This document shows, piece by piece, positions 47,226 through 59,959 of a stretch of 64,000 nucleotides of DNA (position 1 is the stretch's first letter; each line of letters starts with the position of its first letter). The position numbers were made by a program, and so were the translations under genes. The notes beneath the pieces were generated by a model. That model saw nothing but the letters and a program-made list of their open reading frames with translations, searched no databases and was not told the origin of the DNA. Location: assembly GCA_026874595.1 (NCBI GenBank), contig CM049318.1:61848250-61912249 (forward strand), in the 5' to 3' direction. Source of the stretch: Sipunculus nudus. Taxonomy: Eukaryota; Annelida; Sipuncula; Golfingiida; Sipunculidae.

Positions 47226-47514
47226 TGGGTGTGCGATGGCCCATGAAGAAGACTTCTATTGTGTTGTTATTGTCTTCCTTTGGTTGTTGCTTCGTAAGCT
47301 TCACAGACCAGCGCCAACCACCTGGTTGCCACGTGTCCTCAATACAAACAACCCTTGCTGTTTTCCTTTACCTAAGATATGTATGGTAGCCTGTTCACTT
47401 GTCCTTAGATTGTTTATTGTTGGTGTATTGAAGTAAATAAAATGCCATGTTTTCCTGCATATTGATTGTAAATTGAATAAAATCATACAAGAACCAACCA
47501 ATGTTCTATGACCA
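47226..47514. other. Spacer between repeat A and the 367-bp satellite
   Basis: Short ORF-bearing sequence (47,182-47,436) with no recognisable domain. Confidence 0.35.
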
Positions 47515-49020
47515 CTATTTCAGATTTGAGATAAGAACAATTGATTTCTGCATAAACCACTATGACCAGATTTGAAAAACTTTAAAGTGGTCTATATTTT
47601 TTTCTGAAGAAGTTGAGCTATATGCTTGGAGATGCCAGCCAGTGGGTGTGAATGGATTGCAATGAAACCCAAACCAGGTGTGTGTGAAGAGTCTGTTGGA
47701 GATGAAGGAGGCCAAAACCTATTTGATTGTGTATAAGCATAAACTGGCCTGAAATCAGGTTTCTGGGGGCTTGAAATTTTTGTTTGTGTCAGCAGGGTAA
47801 TATTATCTTGTTTTCCTGTATATACAGCCTAAACTGGGCCTAATGACACCAAAACCAGGTTTGTGGGACCATCAGTACAGATTTGAGGTAGAAAATGTGG
47901 ATTTTCTCTGTATGTCACTATGTTCACTGGGTCCAGATTTGGAAATTCAAACTGGTCCTAATTTTTTTTCTGAGGGAGTTTAGCCAAATGCTTTGAGATC
48001 CCAGCCAGTGGGTGTAAATGGATGGCAATGATAGCCAAACCAGGTGTGTGTGTTGAGTTTTGTGGAGATGAGGGGGGCCAGAACCTATTTGACTGTGTAT
48101 AAGCATAAACTGGCCTGAAATCAGGTTTCTGGGGGCTTGAAATTTTCGTTTGTGGGAGCAGGGTAATATTATCTTGTTTCCCTGTATATACACCCTGAAT
48201 TGGGCCTAATGACACCAAAACCAGGTTTGTGGGACCATCAGTACAGATTTGAGGTAAAAAAAATGTGGATTTTCTCTGTATATCACTATGTTCACTGTGT
48301 CCAGATTTGGAAATTCAAACTGGTCCTAATTTTTTTTCTGAGGGAGTTGAGCCAAATGCTTTGAGATCCCAGCCAGTGGGTGTAAATGGATTGCAATGAT
48401 ACCCAAATCAGACGCGTGTGGTGGGTTTTGTGGAGATGAGGGGGGCCAGAACCTATTTGACTGTGTATAAGCATAAACTGGCCTGAAATCAGGTTTCTGG
48501 GGGGCTTGAAATTTTTGTTTGTGTCAGCAGGGTAATATTATCTTGTTTCCCTGTATATACAGCCTAAACTGGGCCTAATGACACCAAAACCAGGTTTGTG
48601 GGACCATCAGTACAGATTTGAGGATAAAAAAATGGATTTTCTCTGTATATCACTATGTCCACTGTGTCCAGATTTGGAAATTCAAACTGGCCCTAATTTT
48701 TTTTTCTGAGGGATTTGAACCAAATGCTTTGAGATTCCAGCCAGTGGGTGTAAACGGATTGCAATGATAGCCAAACCAGGTGTGTGTGATGAGTCTGGTG
48801 GAGATGAGGTGGTCCAAAACACTATTTGCCTGTGTATAATAAGCCATATACTGTCCTCAGCTGAAATCAGCTTTCTGGGGGCTTGAAATGTTTGCTGGTG
48901 GGAACAAGGTAATATTATCTTGTTATCCTGGATATACACCCTAAAATGGGCCAAAGGACACCAAAAACATGCATGTTGGACCATGAGTACAGATTTGAGG
49001 TAACAAATTGTCTGTTTATA
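47515..49020 (-). repeat. 367-bp tandem satellite, four units
   Basis: The phrase 'ccagccagtgggtgt' recurs at 47,637, 48,003, 48,371 and 48,739, a period of 366-368 bp. Units share 'tcagtacagatttgaggta', 'ggcctgaaatcaggtttctg' and 'aatattatcttgtt'. The inner two are most alike and the outer two more diverged. The minus ORFs at 47,924-49,065 repeat the same peptide and are translations of units. The family was not recognised. Confidence 0.9.
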
Positions 49021-49904
49021 AATTAAAAAAAAATCAAATATCAAACTGTTATAAACATGTATCAATATATTTAATAAAATCTCTTTTCATCCAATGAATT
49101 GCATCTTATTTTTTTATAAATAAACCATGATATTCAACTACATCCAGCAATAAAAATAAATATAAAATGAATAAAAGTTTTTTTTTGGGGGGGGGGGGAG
49201 GGGGGTGGTTGTGTTTTGGCAGTAAAATCCAGGCTTCTCTTTGGATCCCGGCGGTGGGCGAGGGTACAATGGACACCACACAACATTTGAATGAACATTT
49301 TTTCTGCTGTTATTGGATGACCAAGTCTCTATGAATTTAAATATATTTATATATAAAGTCCTAACCCACCACGATACCAGGGCCTCACAATTTTTTATCT
49401 TATTACTTACCACTTCAGACTCCTTAAAAATCCCTGCTTTCCTTCTTTAACCAAAGATTCCAATTTTTAACATATATTAAATTTCACATTACAGATAACT
49501 TACACGAAGGGGACATTACAGTTAATCCGTGATGGGCAGGACTTCTTAGGAGTTTTATTATTCCCGGACGCAGGCTGAGCGGCCGCCTTTTTTTTTCAAG
49601 GACAGCCCTAATTTAAGCCGAGACCTTAAAGGATGGTCATGCTGGCACCTAGCTTGTCCAGGAATGAAAGGTCACGTCTCCCTTACCCAGAGGTCGGGTC
49701 TCTGTCTAACAAGAACGCGGCTTCGCTTGCATTTCGGCATTGTGGACGTTCAACTCTTCAAGTTTCATTTTCATTGCTTTTTCTTATTACCAGCACTCAA
49801 GAATAAAAGAACTGCCAAGGATTCAGTTGGACTTGTATTTTTTTTTATTTCTGTCAAAAATAAATTGTCCTGTATAGGATAGCTACTAATAATAACACTA
49901 ATAA
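49021..49904. other. No recognised gene; G-rich tract
   Basis: G12-A-G6 at 49,187-49,205 could form a quadruplex. ORFs at 49,138-49,413 and 49,664-49,882 have no supported family. Confidence 0.4.
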
Positions 49905-52900
49905 TGTCTCTCTATCTGTCTGTCTATCTGTCTGTCTCTCTGTCTGTCTGACTGTCTGTCTGTTTGTCTGTCTACTCATTTGCGACTTTTTCAGCATAAC
50001 CACACAAAATTGTGCTTCTGTTTCCGCCATAAATGGGGTAATTCATTTGAACAGTTCCAAATGTAACCTGACTGTCTCCTGTATGTTGTGTCCTAGTTTG
50101 ACTTTCTTATTTCCGCTTCCGGCAAGCGTTCGACCTCTGGTCGTCTAGTTTGTTTGTTTATTTGTTTGTCTGTGGACTCTCTACAGGCCACAATTTTACA
50201 GGAATTGCTTTCAAACTCACACAGCTGGTCAAAAATCAAAATATCAGGAAGCCTATTGTTTTTGGGCAATATAGGTCAAAGGTCAAGGTCAAGGTCATCA
50301 AAAGTATACAAAACGGTTTTTTCTTCATATCTTTGTTACTATTAGTGGTATTTTCTTCAAACATAGCTCATTTTAAACGTCATTCCCAGGCCTTTCTTCT
50401 GATGTGTAGCTCTTTTAAATATGCCGTAACCATGGTTACGCATTTTGGGGAAAAGTCATGATATTCTGAAATAAGGGGTCTTATTTTTCTAACTTTGTCA
50501 GTTTTAAAGCTAGAGAGGTCTAGTTTTTTGCATCAGGTAGCATTTAACAAGTACTGCAAGATTTTATTAAAAGTCTCGCGATATCTCGGATAATATCTCG
50601 TCAAACGAGATATTTCGAGATTTCAGTAATCTTGCCCTGGAGGTCACAGTTTTGCAGGAATCTTTTTGAAACTGACATATCGTAAGTCCTACACTATTAT
50701 CTCGAAAACATTTTTCCATTTTTTTAATGCAGCCGCTAGGTGGCGCTGTATGCAAACCTCCCCAACATATCATGTTTTGGCCATATCTCCAAAACTGTAA
50801 GCCTCAATTACATAAACTACAGCTTATTTTCTTCCTCTGAGTCTTTTCAAAATCCTGGTGGAGTCATTTTGACTCAATCTTGAGTCACTTTGTCGGTGTG
50901 TCCGTCTGTTTCTCAGTTGTCCTCAAATTCGCCTGCTTACCGGTTCATGCGTCTCACATATAGCATTCTACAGGCCACAGTTTGGAAGAATCCTTTTAAA
51001 ACTATTACATCTTATGTCTTACACTAATATCTCGAAACGGATTTTTCATTTTCCAGAATTGGCCGCTAGGGGCCGGTGCACTCAAACTTGCACAACATAT
51101 CAATTTTTGGCCATATCTCCAAAACTATAATTCTCATTTACATAAACTATAGCTTATTTTCTTCCTCTGGGTCTTTCCAAAAACCTGGTGTATTCATTTG
51201 GTCTCAATCTTGAGTCACTTTGTCTGTGTGTCCGTCTGTTTGTCAGTTTTCCTCAAATTGGCCTCCTTGCTGGTTCTTGCGTCTCAAATATAGCATTTTA
51301 CGGGCCACAGTTTTTCAGGAATCCTTTTGAAACTGGTACGTCTTATGTGTTACAATAATATCTCGAAATTTACTTTTCATTTCCCGGATACCGACACCAG
51401 GGGGCGCTGCACTTTAACCCCAAAACATATCATATTTTGGCCATATCTCCAAAATTATAAACCTTACCTACATAAACTGTCGCTCATTTTGCTCCTCTTT
51501 ACCTTCGGCAATTTTGTCTAGTAATCTGTCATCACAGCTGTGTCAGAATGTCTGTCTGTTCGTCTTTTGTTTTCAGCTTTGTCTGCTTGCTTATTGTTTT
51601 GTCTGATATGTCATTCTACAGGGCACAACTTCTCAGCAAACGCTCAGAGGGTTATTAAAATGATAGAAAACTGACAATATGTTCTGTCTGTTTGTCATTT
51701 TAACTTCCGGCAAGCGCTCGACCTCTGGTCGTCTAGTTGGTCTGTTATTCTGTCTGTTCCCTCTCTACAGGTCACAATTTTGCAGCAAACGCTTTCAAAC
51801 TTACACAGTTCATGGAAAATTTAAAATGACAGGAGCCTGTTGTTTTTGGCCAATACAGGTCAAAGGTCAAAATAAAGGTCATCAAAAGTATACAAAAGTA
51901 TATATTTTCATCATATCTTTGTCACCATTAGTGATATCTGCTTCAACTTTAGCTCAATTTAATCGTCATTCCAAGGCCTTTCTTTGTTGTGTAGTTGCCT
52001 AAAATTTACCGTAACCATGGTTACAAATTTTGGGAAAAAAATTCATAATATTCTGAAATAAGGGGTCTTTTTTTTCTAACTTTGTCAGTTTTAAAGCTAG
52101 AGAGGTCTAACTTTTTGCACCAGGTAGCATACGAGCAGGGCTATTTGATTCTATTGAAGTCTCGCAATATCTCGTACAATATCTCGTCAAATGAGATATT
52201 TCGAGATTTCATTCATCTTGCTCTTGAGGCCACAGTATTGCGGGAATCTATTTGAAACTGACATATCGTAAGTCCAACACTAGTTTCTCAAAACTGTTTT
52301 TTCATTTTTTTTAATCGGCCGCCAGAGGGCGCTGGATGAAGACCTCCCCAACAAATCATGTTTTGGCCGTATCTTCAAAATTATAAGCGTCAATTACACA
52401 AACAATAGCTTATTTTCTTCCTTGGAGTCTTCTGCGTATCCTGGTGTAGTCATCTTGACTCAATCTTGAGTCACTTTGTCAGTGTGTCCGTCTGTTTGTC
52501 AGTTGTCATCAAATTTGCCTGATAGCTGATTTTTGAAAGAATCCTTTTAAAACTATTACATCTGATGTCCTACACTTATATCTCGAAACAAATTTGTCCA
52601 TTTCCGGATATGGCGGTGATCTAAAACCTTCACATCATATCATTTTTTGGCCATATCTGCAAAACTATAAATCTCAATTACATAAACTATAGCTTATTTT
52701 CTTTCCCTGAGGTTTCTCCATAAAATGATAGTCATCTGGTCTCAATCTTTGGCCAATTTGTCAGTATGTTTGTCTGTTTGTCAGTTGTCCTCAATTTCGC
52801 CTGCTTCCTGGTTCTTGCGTCTCACATGTAGCATTCTACTGGCCACAGTTTTGCAGGGATCACTTTATAACTTCACTTGTCATATATTGTAATGATATCT

Positions 52901-53816
52901 TGAAGTCCTATGTTTATTATTTAAATTAGTCAAGGGTCAAGGTCAAGGTGATCAAAACATATTAAAATCTTATTTCCTTTAGAACTTTGTTAATATTGGT
53001 CCCATCTTTACAAACTATGGCTTATTCTCTTTCATTTAGACATTGCTCATTCATCTGACTAACATTACGTCATTTCCGGCAAGCGCGTGACCTCTGGTCA
53101 TCTAGTCTGTCTGTTCTCTCTCTACAGGTCGCAATTTTACAGCAATCGCCTTCAAACTTACACAGTTTATGGAAACTTTAAAATGGCAGGAGCCTATTGT
53201 TTTTGGTCAATACAGGTCAAAGTTCAAGGTCAAGGTCATCCAAAGTATACAAAACGATTTTTTCTTCATATCTGTATTACTATTAGTCGTATCTACTTCA
53301 CCAGTAGCTCATTTTAATCGTCATTCCAAGGCCTGTCTTCTGGGGTGTAGCTGACTCAATTTGTAACCATGGTAACGCATTTTTGGGGAAAAGTGCTGAT
53401 ATTTGAAAATAAGTGGTCTTATTATTCTAACTTTGTCAGTTTTAAAGCTACAGAGGTGTAGTTTTTGGCATAAGGTAGCATTCAATTAGTACTTAAAGGT
53501 CGCATTCAAGTCTCGCATATCTCGTTATAATATCTCTTCAAACGAGATATTTCGAGATTTTATTCATCTTGCCCTAGAGGCCACAGTGTTGCAGGAATCT
53601 TTTTGAAACTGACATATCTCAAGTCCTACACAGGTATCTCGAATTTTTTTTTTTTCATTTTTTTAATACGGCCGCTTGGGAGCGCTGGATGCACACCTCC
53701 TCAACGTATCATGTTTTGGCCATATCTCCAAAATTATAAGCCTCAATTACATAAACTATAGCTTATTTTCTTCCTCCAAGTCTTCTCCATGATCTGGTTT
53801 AGTCATTGTAACGGAA
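49905..53816 (+). repeat. Complex repeat array B, right copy, part 1
   Basis: Starts with a TCTG tract and the 'actcatttgcgactttt' block, which also begins the left copy at 2,040. Long modules start near 50,110, 51,700 and 53,070; ~330-bp modules lie between. Repeated elements: AGGTCAAAGGTCA (50,273; 51,857; variant 53,214), GTAACCATGGTTAC (50,426; 52,011; variant 53,363), the stem-loop (50,595; 52,181; 53,532) and CTCF-like blocks (50,730; 51,391; 52,316; weak at 53,669). The ORFs come from TCTG tracts. Confidence 0.85.
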
Positions 53817-54604
53817 CCTAATATAAACAGATTATGTATTCGTGATGAACACAAATTCTGTAACGGAGATAAAAAAATCAGATTCTGTATCACTAGGCAG
53901 CATGAAATGTCTAGGGGAATGAATAAAGAAGTCAGTGTTTTTTTGTTAACAAATAACTATAATTTATTTTTAAAACAACCCTAACAATACAATACACTAA
54001 ATCAATACGATTATACAGTAAAACAGCGGTATAGCAACAAGTCAATACAATCACACAGAAAATAATGTGCACAGTACCTGGATACCAACACCGTCAAAAC
54101 GATAAATTACTCTCGGAGAATGACAGTCCAGTGTAAAGCTCTTGTAACAATCCAGAAAGTAAACTATAGTCCAAATGCATAAATCCAGGAGAAAGTCTTC
54201 GAAAATCTATAATTGCCGCATTCGTCAGATAAGGTCCTAGAAACTGACACACGCTTCTGCGTCCCCTGGAATCTGCTCTGCTGCTCTCTCTGTCCGTTCT
54301 AAAACACAGCCACTTTATATACCTTCACACCTCAAGCCGAGAATTTTCCACTTCTCGAACAGTCTTAAGGATCCTGCACAACACAGTAAACACGCGCTTC
54401 AGGAATTCTCGAGAAAAACAACGCTGTGTATCCCTACATACCAGGCTCATCACGTGACCTCGGCATGGCGTGAAAATCCAAGGCTAACATGACAACGAGT
54501 GTTCAACCAGTACGGATTAAACATAGAATGTAACAAACGGCCCGGTAAAGGCGCCACAACACGAGTAACGCCCGCGCCACACAATAAAAAGAGCACCTGT
54601 AACA
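53817..54604 (-). mobile_element. Solo LTR of the Gmr1-like family, 788 bp
   Basis: Starts TGTAACGG, ends CTGTAACA, matches the LTR at 33,661 but lacks its 158-bp tRNA-like insert. It is flanked by TCAT on both sides (53,813-53,816 and 54,605-54,608) and splits a repeat B module ('tagtcatct.g.ctcaatctt'), which resumes right after. This is the product expected from LTR-LTR recombination. Confidence 0.9.
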
Positions 54605-54608
54605 TCAT

Positions 54609-55832
54609 CTTGTTTCAATCTTGTGTCACTTTGTCAGTGTGTCTGTCTGTTAGTCAGTTGTCCTCAAATTCGCCTGCTTGCTCTTGCGTCTCACATATAG
54701 CATTCTACAGGCCACAATTTTGAAAGAATCCTTTTGAAACTATTACATCTTATGCCTTACACTAATATCTCGAAATGTATTTTTCATTTTCCGGAAATGG
54801 CCGCTCGGGGGCGCTGCACACGACCCTCCTCAACATATCATTCTTTAGCCATATCTCCATAACTATAATCCTCAATTTCTAAAACTATGGCATACTTTGT
54901 TCCTCTTGGTCTTTTCCATAACCTGAGTAAGTCATCTGGTCTCATCCTTGTGTTACCTTGTCAGTGTGTCTGTATGTTTGTCAGTTGTCCTCAAATTCGC
55001 CTGCTTGTTGGTTCTTGCGTCTCACATATTGCATTTTACAGGCCACAGTTTTGAAAGAATCCTTTTGGACCTAGTACATATTATGTTTTACACTAATAAC
55101 TCGAAACGTATTTTTTATTTTCCGGGTATGGCCGCTAGGGGGCGCTGCACTCGACCCTCACCTACATATAATTTTTTAGCAATATCTCCATAACTATAAA
55201 CCCCAATTACAGAAACTATGGCTTATTTTCTTCCTCTGGTTCTTCCTAATAACCTGAGTACGTCAACTGGTCTCATTCTTGTGTCACTTTGTCAGTATGT
55301 CTGTCTGTTTGTTAGTTTTCCTCAAATTCAACTGCTTGCTGGTTCTTGCATCTCTCACTTGGCATTCAACAGGCCAGAGATTTTGAGGAATCCTTTTAAA
55401 ACTGGGACATCTTTTGTCATACACTAATATCTCGAAACGCATTTGTCGTCTTCAGGATATGTTCGCTAGAGGGCGCTGCAGTCGAACTCCCCCAATAAAA
55501 TATTATTTTGCCATATCTCCAAAACTACAAACCGCAATTACATAAATTATAACTCATTTTCTTCCTCTCATCCTTCTCCATAACCAGGTAAAGTCATCTG
55601 GTGTCAATCTTGTCTCACATTTTCAGTAGGTCTGTCTGTTCGTCATTTGATGTCAGCTTTGTCTGCCTGCTTGTTCTTTTGTCTGATATGTCATTCTACG
55701 GGGCACAACTTCTCAGCAATGGCCCTGGGAACCATTCCATTGTTAGAAAACCGACAGTATCTTCTCTCTGTCCGTCTGTCTGTCATTCAAATTTCCGGCA
55801 AGCGTTCAACCTATGGTCGTCTAGTTTTTAAA
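54609..55832 (+). repeat. Complex repeat array B, right copy, part 2
   Basis: Continues the module cut by the solo LTR; ~330-bp modules with CTCF-like blocks at 54,798-54,816, 55,129-55,147 and 55,460-55,478. It ends in 'atttccggcaagcgttcaac' and 'ctatggtcgtctagt' at about 55,828, where a long module would begin. Confidence 0.85.
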
Positions 55833-57160
55833 TATTTAAGAACAGGCAAAGAGATGGAAAACAAAACAAACAACTTTAATGTCCATTCTACTGAGACAGG
55901 AAAATAATAAACAAATATTTGCATTAGACCGTTGTTTTTTTTTCTGTTGTTAAGTCATTTTTTAAGTTGATTAATTTTACTATATATTTACAGTATATCA
56001 TATATACGTGTATCTGAATATTTGAATTGATTCACAAATCTAAATTGCATCAACATTTATACTTAATTTAGTCAGGTTACATCACATTATGCACATAGAT
56101 ATATTTCTTTTTTTATAATTTTTTTTTTTTAATTTTCAAAGCAATAAATTTATGAAAATAACATTCCAGAATTCACAATTTTAAACTGCACTTCTATTTA
56201 TCCATGATTTGTTTCATATATTATCAAATTATGCCTACTGATGGGTTAAATTATATTTTGTTGAATTATTTAAAAGGAAATAATGTCTTAAACATGCTAC
56301 ATCAGAACAACGTGGCATCCCTGGATTACTTCTTAAATTAATATTTCAAGAAAAGTTTTGCACGTTGGATCAAAAACAACTTTACATTTAAAGAAGTACA
56401 GTTGACAATAACAAACAATGTATTGCAATATAATTGGTGATGGTGGTGGTGATGGGGGGGGGACTGGGGGGGGGGGTGTTAGGGTAGGACCCATGAAAAT
56501 AAGTGTATGTTTATTACAGCAGGGGTGTTCTGCCAGTGCTGCATCACTAATAAGGTTACCTAGGCAAGGCTGTAGTGAACAAGAGTGGGGTCTTGGATAC
56601 ACAAAATGCAAACACATTATAAAAACTTCAATAATTAGAATAATTTTTAAGCTTTTACTTTCAAATTTCAGAATTCAACAGATTAAATCCACATGTATCC
56701 CGGCTGTGAAAATCAAATTAAATATACTTAGGAGAAAAAACTTGCCATGGTCAAATATTGGCAAAATTTAATATACTGATTTTATATTTTTGCTTATATT
56801 TAAAAAAAATTAAAAGATTATGGTCTAATTTGTGGTATACAATTAAATTTTGATTAATAAAAGTTATATTACTGAAAAAAGTCCCTAGCTTTAACATTTT
56901 TTTGTGTTAAGTGACCAAATATTTTTCCTGATTTTTTAAAAAGTGCAATATGTTTGGGCCCATAACTTTTTTAAATTATATAATACAGACCTAATAATAT
57001 GAGGAAAAACAGATGAATGGTTTTGATATTAGGCAGACCTGAAGTGTGAAAATAGGTTTTAAATAAAAAAAAATGAGGCTTTTCCTTTATTTCTCAAAGG
57101 AATGAAGTCGCAAAGACCCAGTTTTTGGCTTGGTAGGAGATCTTGGGGATATCTAACATT
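55833..57160. other. AT-rich stretch, no recognised gene; G-rich tract
   Basis: G9-ACT-G11 at 56,454-56,476 followed by further G-runs could form a quadruplex. The ORFs across it (56,333-56,771) read the tract as Gly or Pro and have no domain. Confidence 0.45.
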
Positions 57161-57204
57161 ATGCCGAATTTTGGATTCCCAGGTCTGACGGTTTCAAAAC
57201 GTGC

Positions 57205-57630
57205 CACATCTACGAACGGACGGACAGACGGAAGGACGACGGACAATGGACCACGACTATAGTTCAGATGACTTATAGTACGCATAGAAATATAAAGAAA
57301 TGCACACACAAATACAGGAAAATACAGCCAAAAATACCGGTCAAAAGGACGTTTACGTGACTTTTTTCCACAACTTCCGCTTATTTCGCGCCAGGAGAAC
57401 GCGAACAGTCGCACGTGAAATCGCGTGAAGACGAAGAGGAATGCGGACATCCCTGAATACGTTTATAAATATGACGTCCTGAAATCGTGGCCTCTATTTC
57501 ATCCAGTCGCACAACGTGTGATCGAGGGTCCTTTCATGGTCTGCTCATCTGACTGCAAGTCATCTGAGCTATATAGCGATCACTCATTGTCCGTCGTCTG
57601 TCCGTCCGGTCGTCCGTTATCAAGGCACAA
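57205..57630. repeat. Inverted repeat around a ~270-bp loop
   Basis: 57,205-57,275 ('acggacggacagacgg', 'acgacggacaatg', 'cagatgactta') pairs in reverse complement with 57,555-57,625 ('gtcatctgagctata', 'cattgtccgtcgtctgtccg'). The loop holds 'cacgtgaaatcgcgtg'. ORFs on both strands run through it and are not supported. Confidence 0.7.
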
Positions 57631-58660
57631 ATCGTAACGCTGACCCAGAAACTTCCAAGTAAATACCCATAGAGGTGCATAATAAATCTTCTTTTGAAAC
57701 CAGAATTTCGGTCTCTATCACCCATATCCTCCGAGCGAAGGAACCCCCAAAAATAATTAAAATTTGATACAAAAGTTCCAGTATCTTACTAACTAATGCA
57801 TCGATTGCCATGATTCGTTGCATGCATATTGAGTGTTTCATCAGTTATTTCAGACTGGTGGCACCATCTGTTTTTTTTTTCGAATGTTTAAACATTTTTT
57901 CTGTATTTTGAGACCTTTTGAGATTAAGCGGTCGTGCGTTAACAAAGCACAAATCGTACATAATGGACCTAAATCCTCTAACTTGATATCCAGAAAGGTC
58001 CTTTGAAAAATTCCTTTGGAACCCTGAAGTTAGGTTTTTGTTTCCCTTCCAGCTATGGGGTTCATAAGTTGCCCGCAGAATAATTTAAGATAAAATGATA
58101 CGAAACCTCTAGTCTGATTGAATAACAGAATAATTAAATAACAATTGCATTGATCGACACGAGTCTTCTGCCCCATGAGTTCCTGCAGGCAGATAGTGCC
58201 ACCTGTATTTTTTTCGAAATTTTTACACATTTTTTCTCTATTTTTGAGAATGAAGTAGTCTGGTTGTTTGGTTTTAATAGGCCACAACTGTAAAAGTTTG
58301 ACTTAGAATTTTCTAACTATACAATCAGGGAGGACAGAGGCTAATTTCCTTGGAAAGTGACCTATATTCTGCATGATATGTGAAAGAACATTATTTTAGC
58401 ATCCTATAGGACAGATTTGCGTGATTGGTTACAATTTGACCGAAAATTTTCTAATTTCATTAAGATCCAGAGAGGATCCTGTAAAAGTTTCTTAGAAATC
58501 TGAAATATTGTTACTGTGACCTAAATTGTGCAAGCGGGGTGAAAGCACATGATTTTAACACTCTGTTAGTCAGATGGACACAAATGGTCGCAGCTGGAAT
58601 TAGAATAAAGTCACTGTGACCTATTTCTAAGGTCTATTGGCAAAATGCATGATTTTCAGC
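57600..58660 (+). repeat. Degenerate ~330-bp tandem repeat
   Basis: The phrase 'cgtta.caa.gcacaaatcgta' occurs at 57,614 and 57,941, with weaker echoes near 58,270 ('aataggccacaactgtaa') and 58,570 ('gatggacacaaatggtcgca'). Units also share a 'gaaattttc/gaaccc' region. The period is similar to repeat B but the sequence is different. Confidence 0.5.
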
Positions 58661-59019
58661 ACGCTGGGAGTAATTTATCCATTATTCTAGGTTCCTTGAA
58701 TTCAGCTGAGCGCCATTGCACTCGGGCCACTTTTTGGTTGCAGCTGTTAGTACTTGGTCATAGTTTTGGCTTCACTTACATAGGACATCTCGTGAAAGGT
58801 CACAAGTCTATGTTCACTTTAGTAAAAACTGTTTTATGAGAGATATAAAAGAAAAACATGAAATTACAAATAGTTGTTGCAAGGTGCCTATAGAGTTTTA
58901 TGTATGTGCATTCATGGCCTATATTTTATGCAGTTACATGAGCATAATTATCAGATTGTGTGTGTTTGCGTGTGTGCGCGTTACTTATCAGCCAGATTTC
59001 TGACCATGCACTTCCCTTA
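58661..59019. other. No recognised gene
   Basis: Short ORFs only (58,645-58,839 and the start of 58,874-59,221). Nothing supported. Confidence 0.35.
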
Positions 59020-59950
59020 CTTTCTTAAAATTGAATTAAACATCCAGCATTACAAACCCGTAGAATGCCATCAGTATCGTAAAATGAATGAGGTCTCGAT
59101 CAGATCCATTCATAATGAACTTAGGACAATGGACATTGTAGGCCATCTTAATGTAGGTGATCTAGCCGATCCGAATATAAATTATTCCATATGTAAATAT
59201 CATATGTTCACCAATGGATAAACATATGCCACTACAAAAAATATCGCATAATATATAAAAGCAAAAAAAAAATCTTAATGGATCACATTTGGCATAATGA
59301 GATCTATCAAGTTCAGAATATGTATAAGTCACAAAATGATGAACTTTTGAATTAGCCACCGAGGAAAATAACCCCAGGGCATACAACGTAATACCTAAGA
59401 AGTTAATACGCAATGCTAAAACCATGTATAATAAATCCCAGTTTCCAAAGTGCAAAAATAGTATTGGGCAAACTCGGCAAACAATAAAGGATATCACGCA
59501 CAGGTCGAATTTTAAAAAAAATCCCAGACTATTTTAGTATCAAGCAAGAGCGAGTGGTCGATAAATATTCATAATGTTAAGAATCATAAATATTTTGGTG
59601 AAATAGGATGTCAAATGGCAGCTAATATACCTAATAAAGGAAACATATTTTAGGTTATCTTAAATAGCGTGGTACAACGGCTTTTTTGTTGAAGGCTGTT
59701 ACAAACAGATTAAGACATAGCCTTACTACAAAATTAAGTTGTGGATATGAAGGGCTGTCCAATAAATTGTTGAAAAGGCTCGAGCCCGTCATCAAGGTAC
59801 CAATAAAAATAATTATCAATCAGTCCTGGCGCACTATCACATTCCCTGACAATATGAAAATTGCAAAAAATACCCCTTTACGTGAGAAAAATGATACACA
59901 TAAGAAAATTATTGTTCCGTTTCAATTTTACCTTCAATTACAAATCTGAC
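59020..59950 (+). pseudogene. LINE linker and RT N-terminal fragment
   Basis: Plus strand, several frames: 'HLNVGDLADPNINYSI' (about 59,140-59,190), 'WITFGIMRSIKFR' (about 59,280), 'KKLIRNAKTMYNKSQFPKCK' and 'TRQTIKDITHRSNFKKNPR' (59,395-59,515), 'KYFGEIGCQMAANIPNKG' (about 59,590), then 'LSCGYEGLSNKLLKRLEPVI' and 'FPDNMKIAKNTP' in 59,686-59,949. This is the CR1-type spacer between endonuclease and RT and the first RT blocks. The catalytic part is missing: the fragment ends at 59,950. Confidence 0.7.
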
Positions 59951-59959
59951 CATTGAGAT

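Noticed and set aside
47182-47436. Possible membrane or secreted protein
   Set aside because: It starts in the tail of repeat A, has a single hydrophobic stretch, and shows no splice context or family.
47924-49065. Set of similar ORFs as a gene family
   Set aside because: They are the same frame of successive 367-bp satellite units.
56333-56771. Gly-rich or Pro-rich protein
   Set aside because: The runs are translations of a G-tract, open on both strands.
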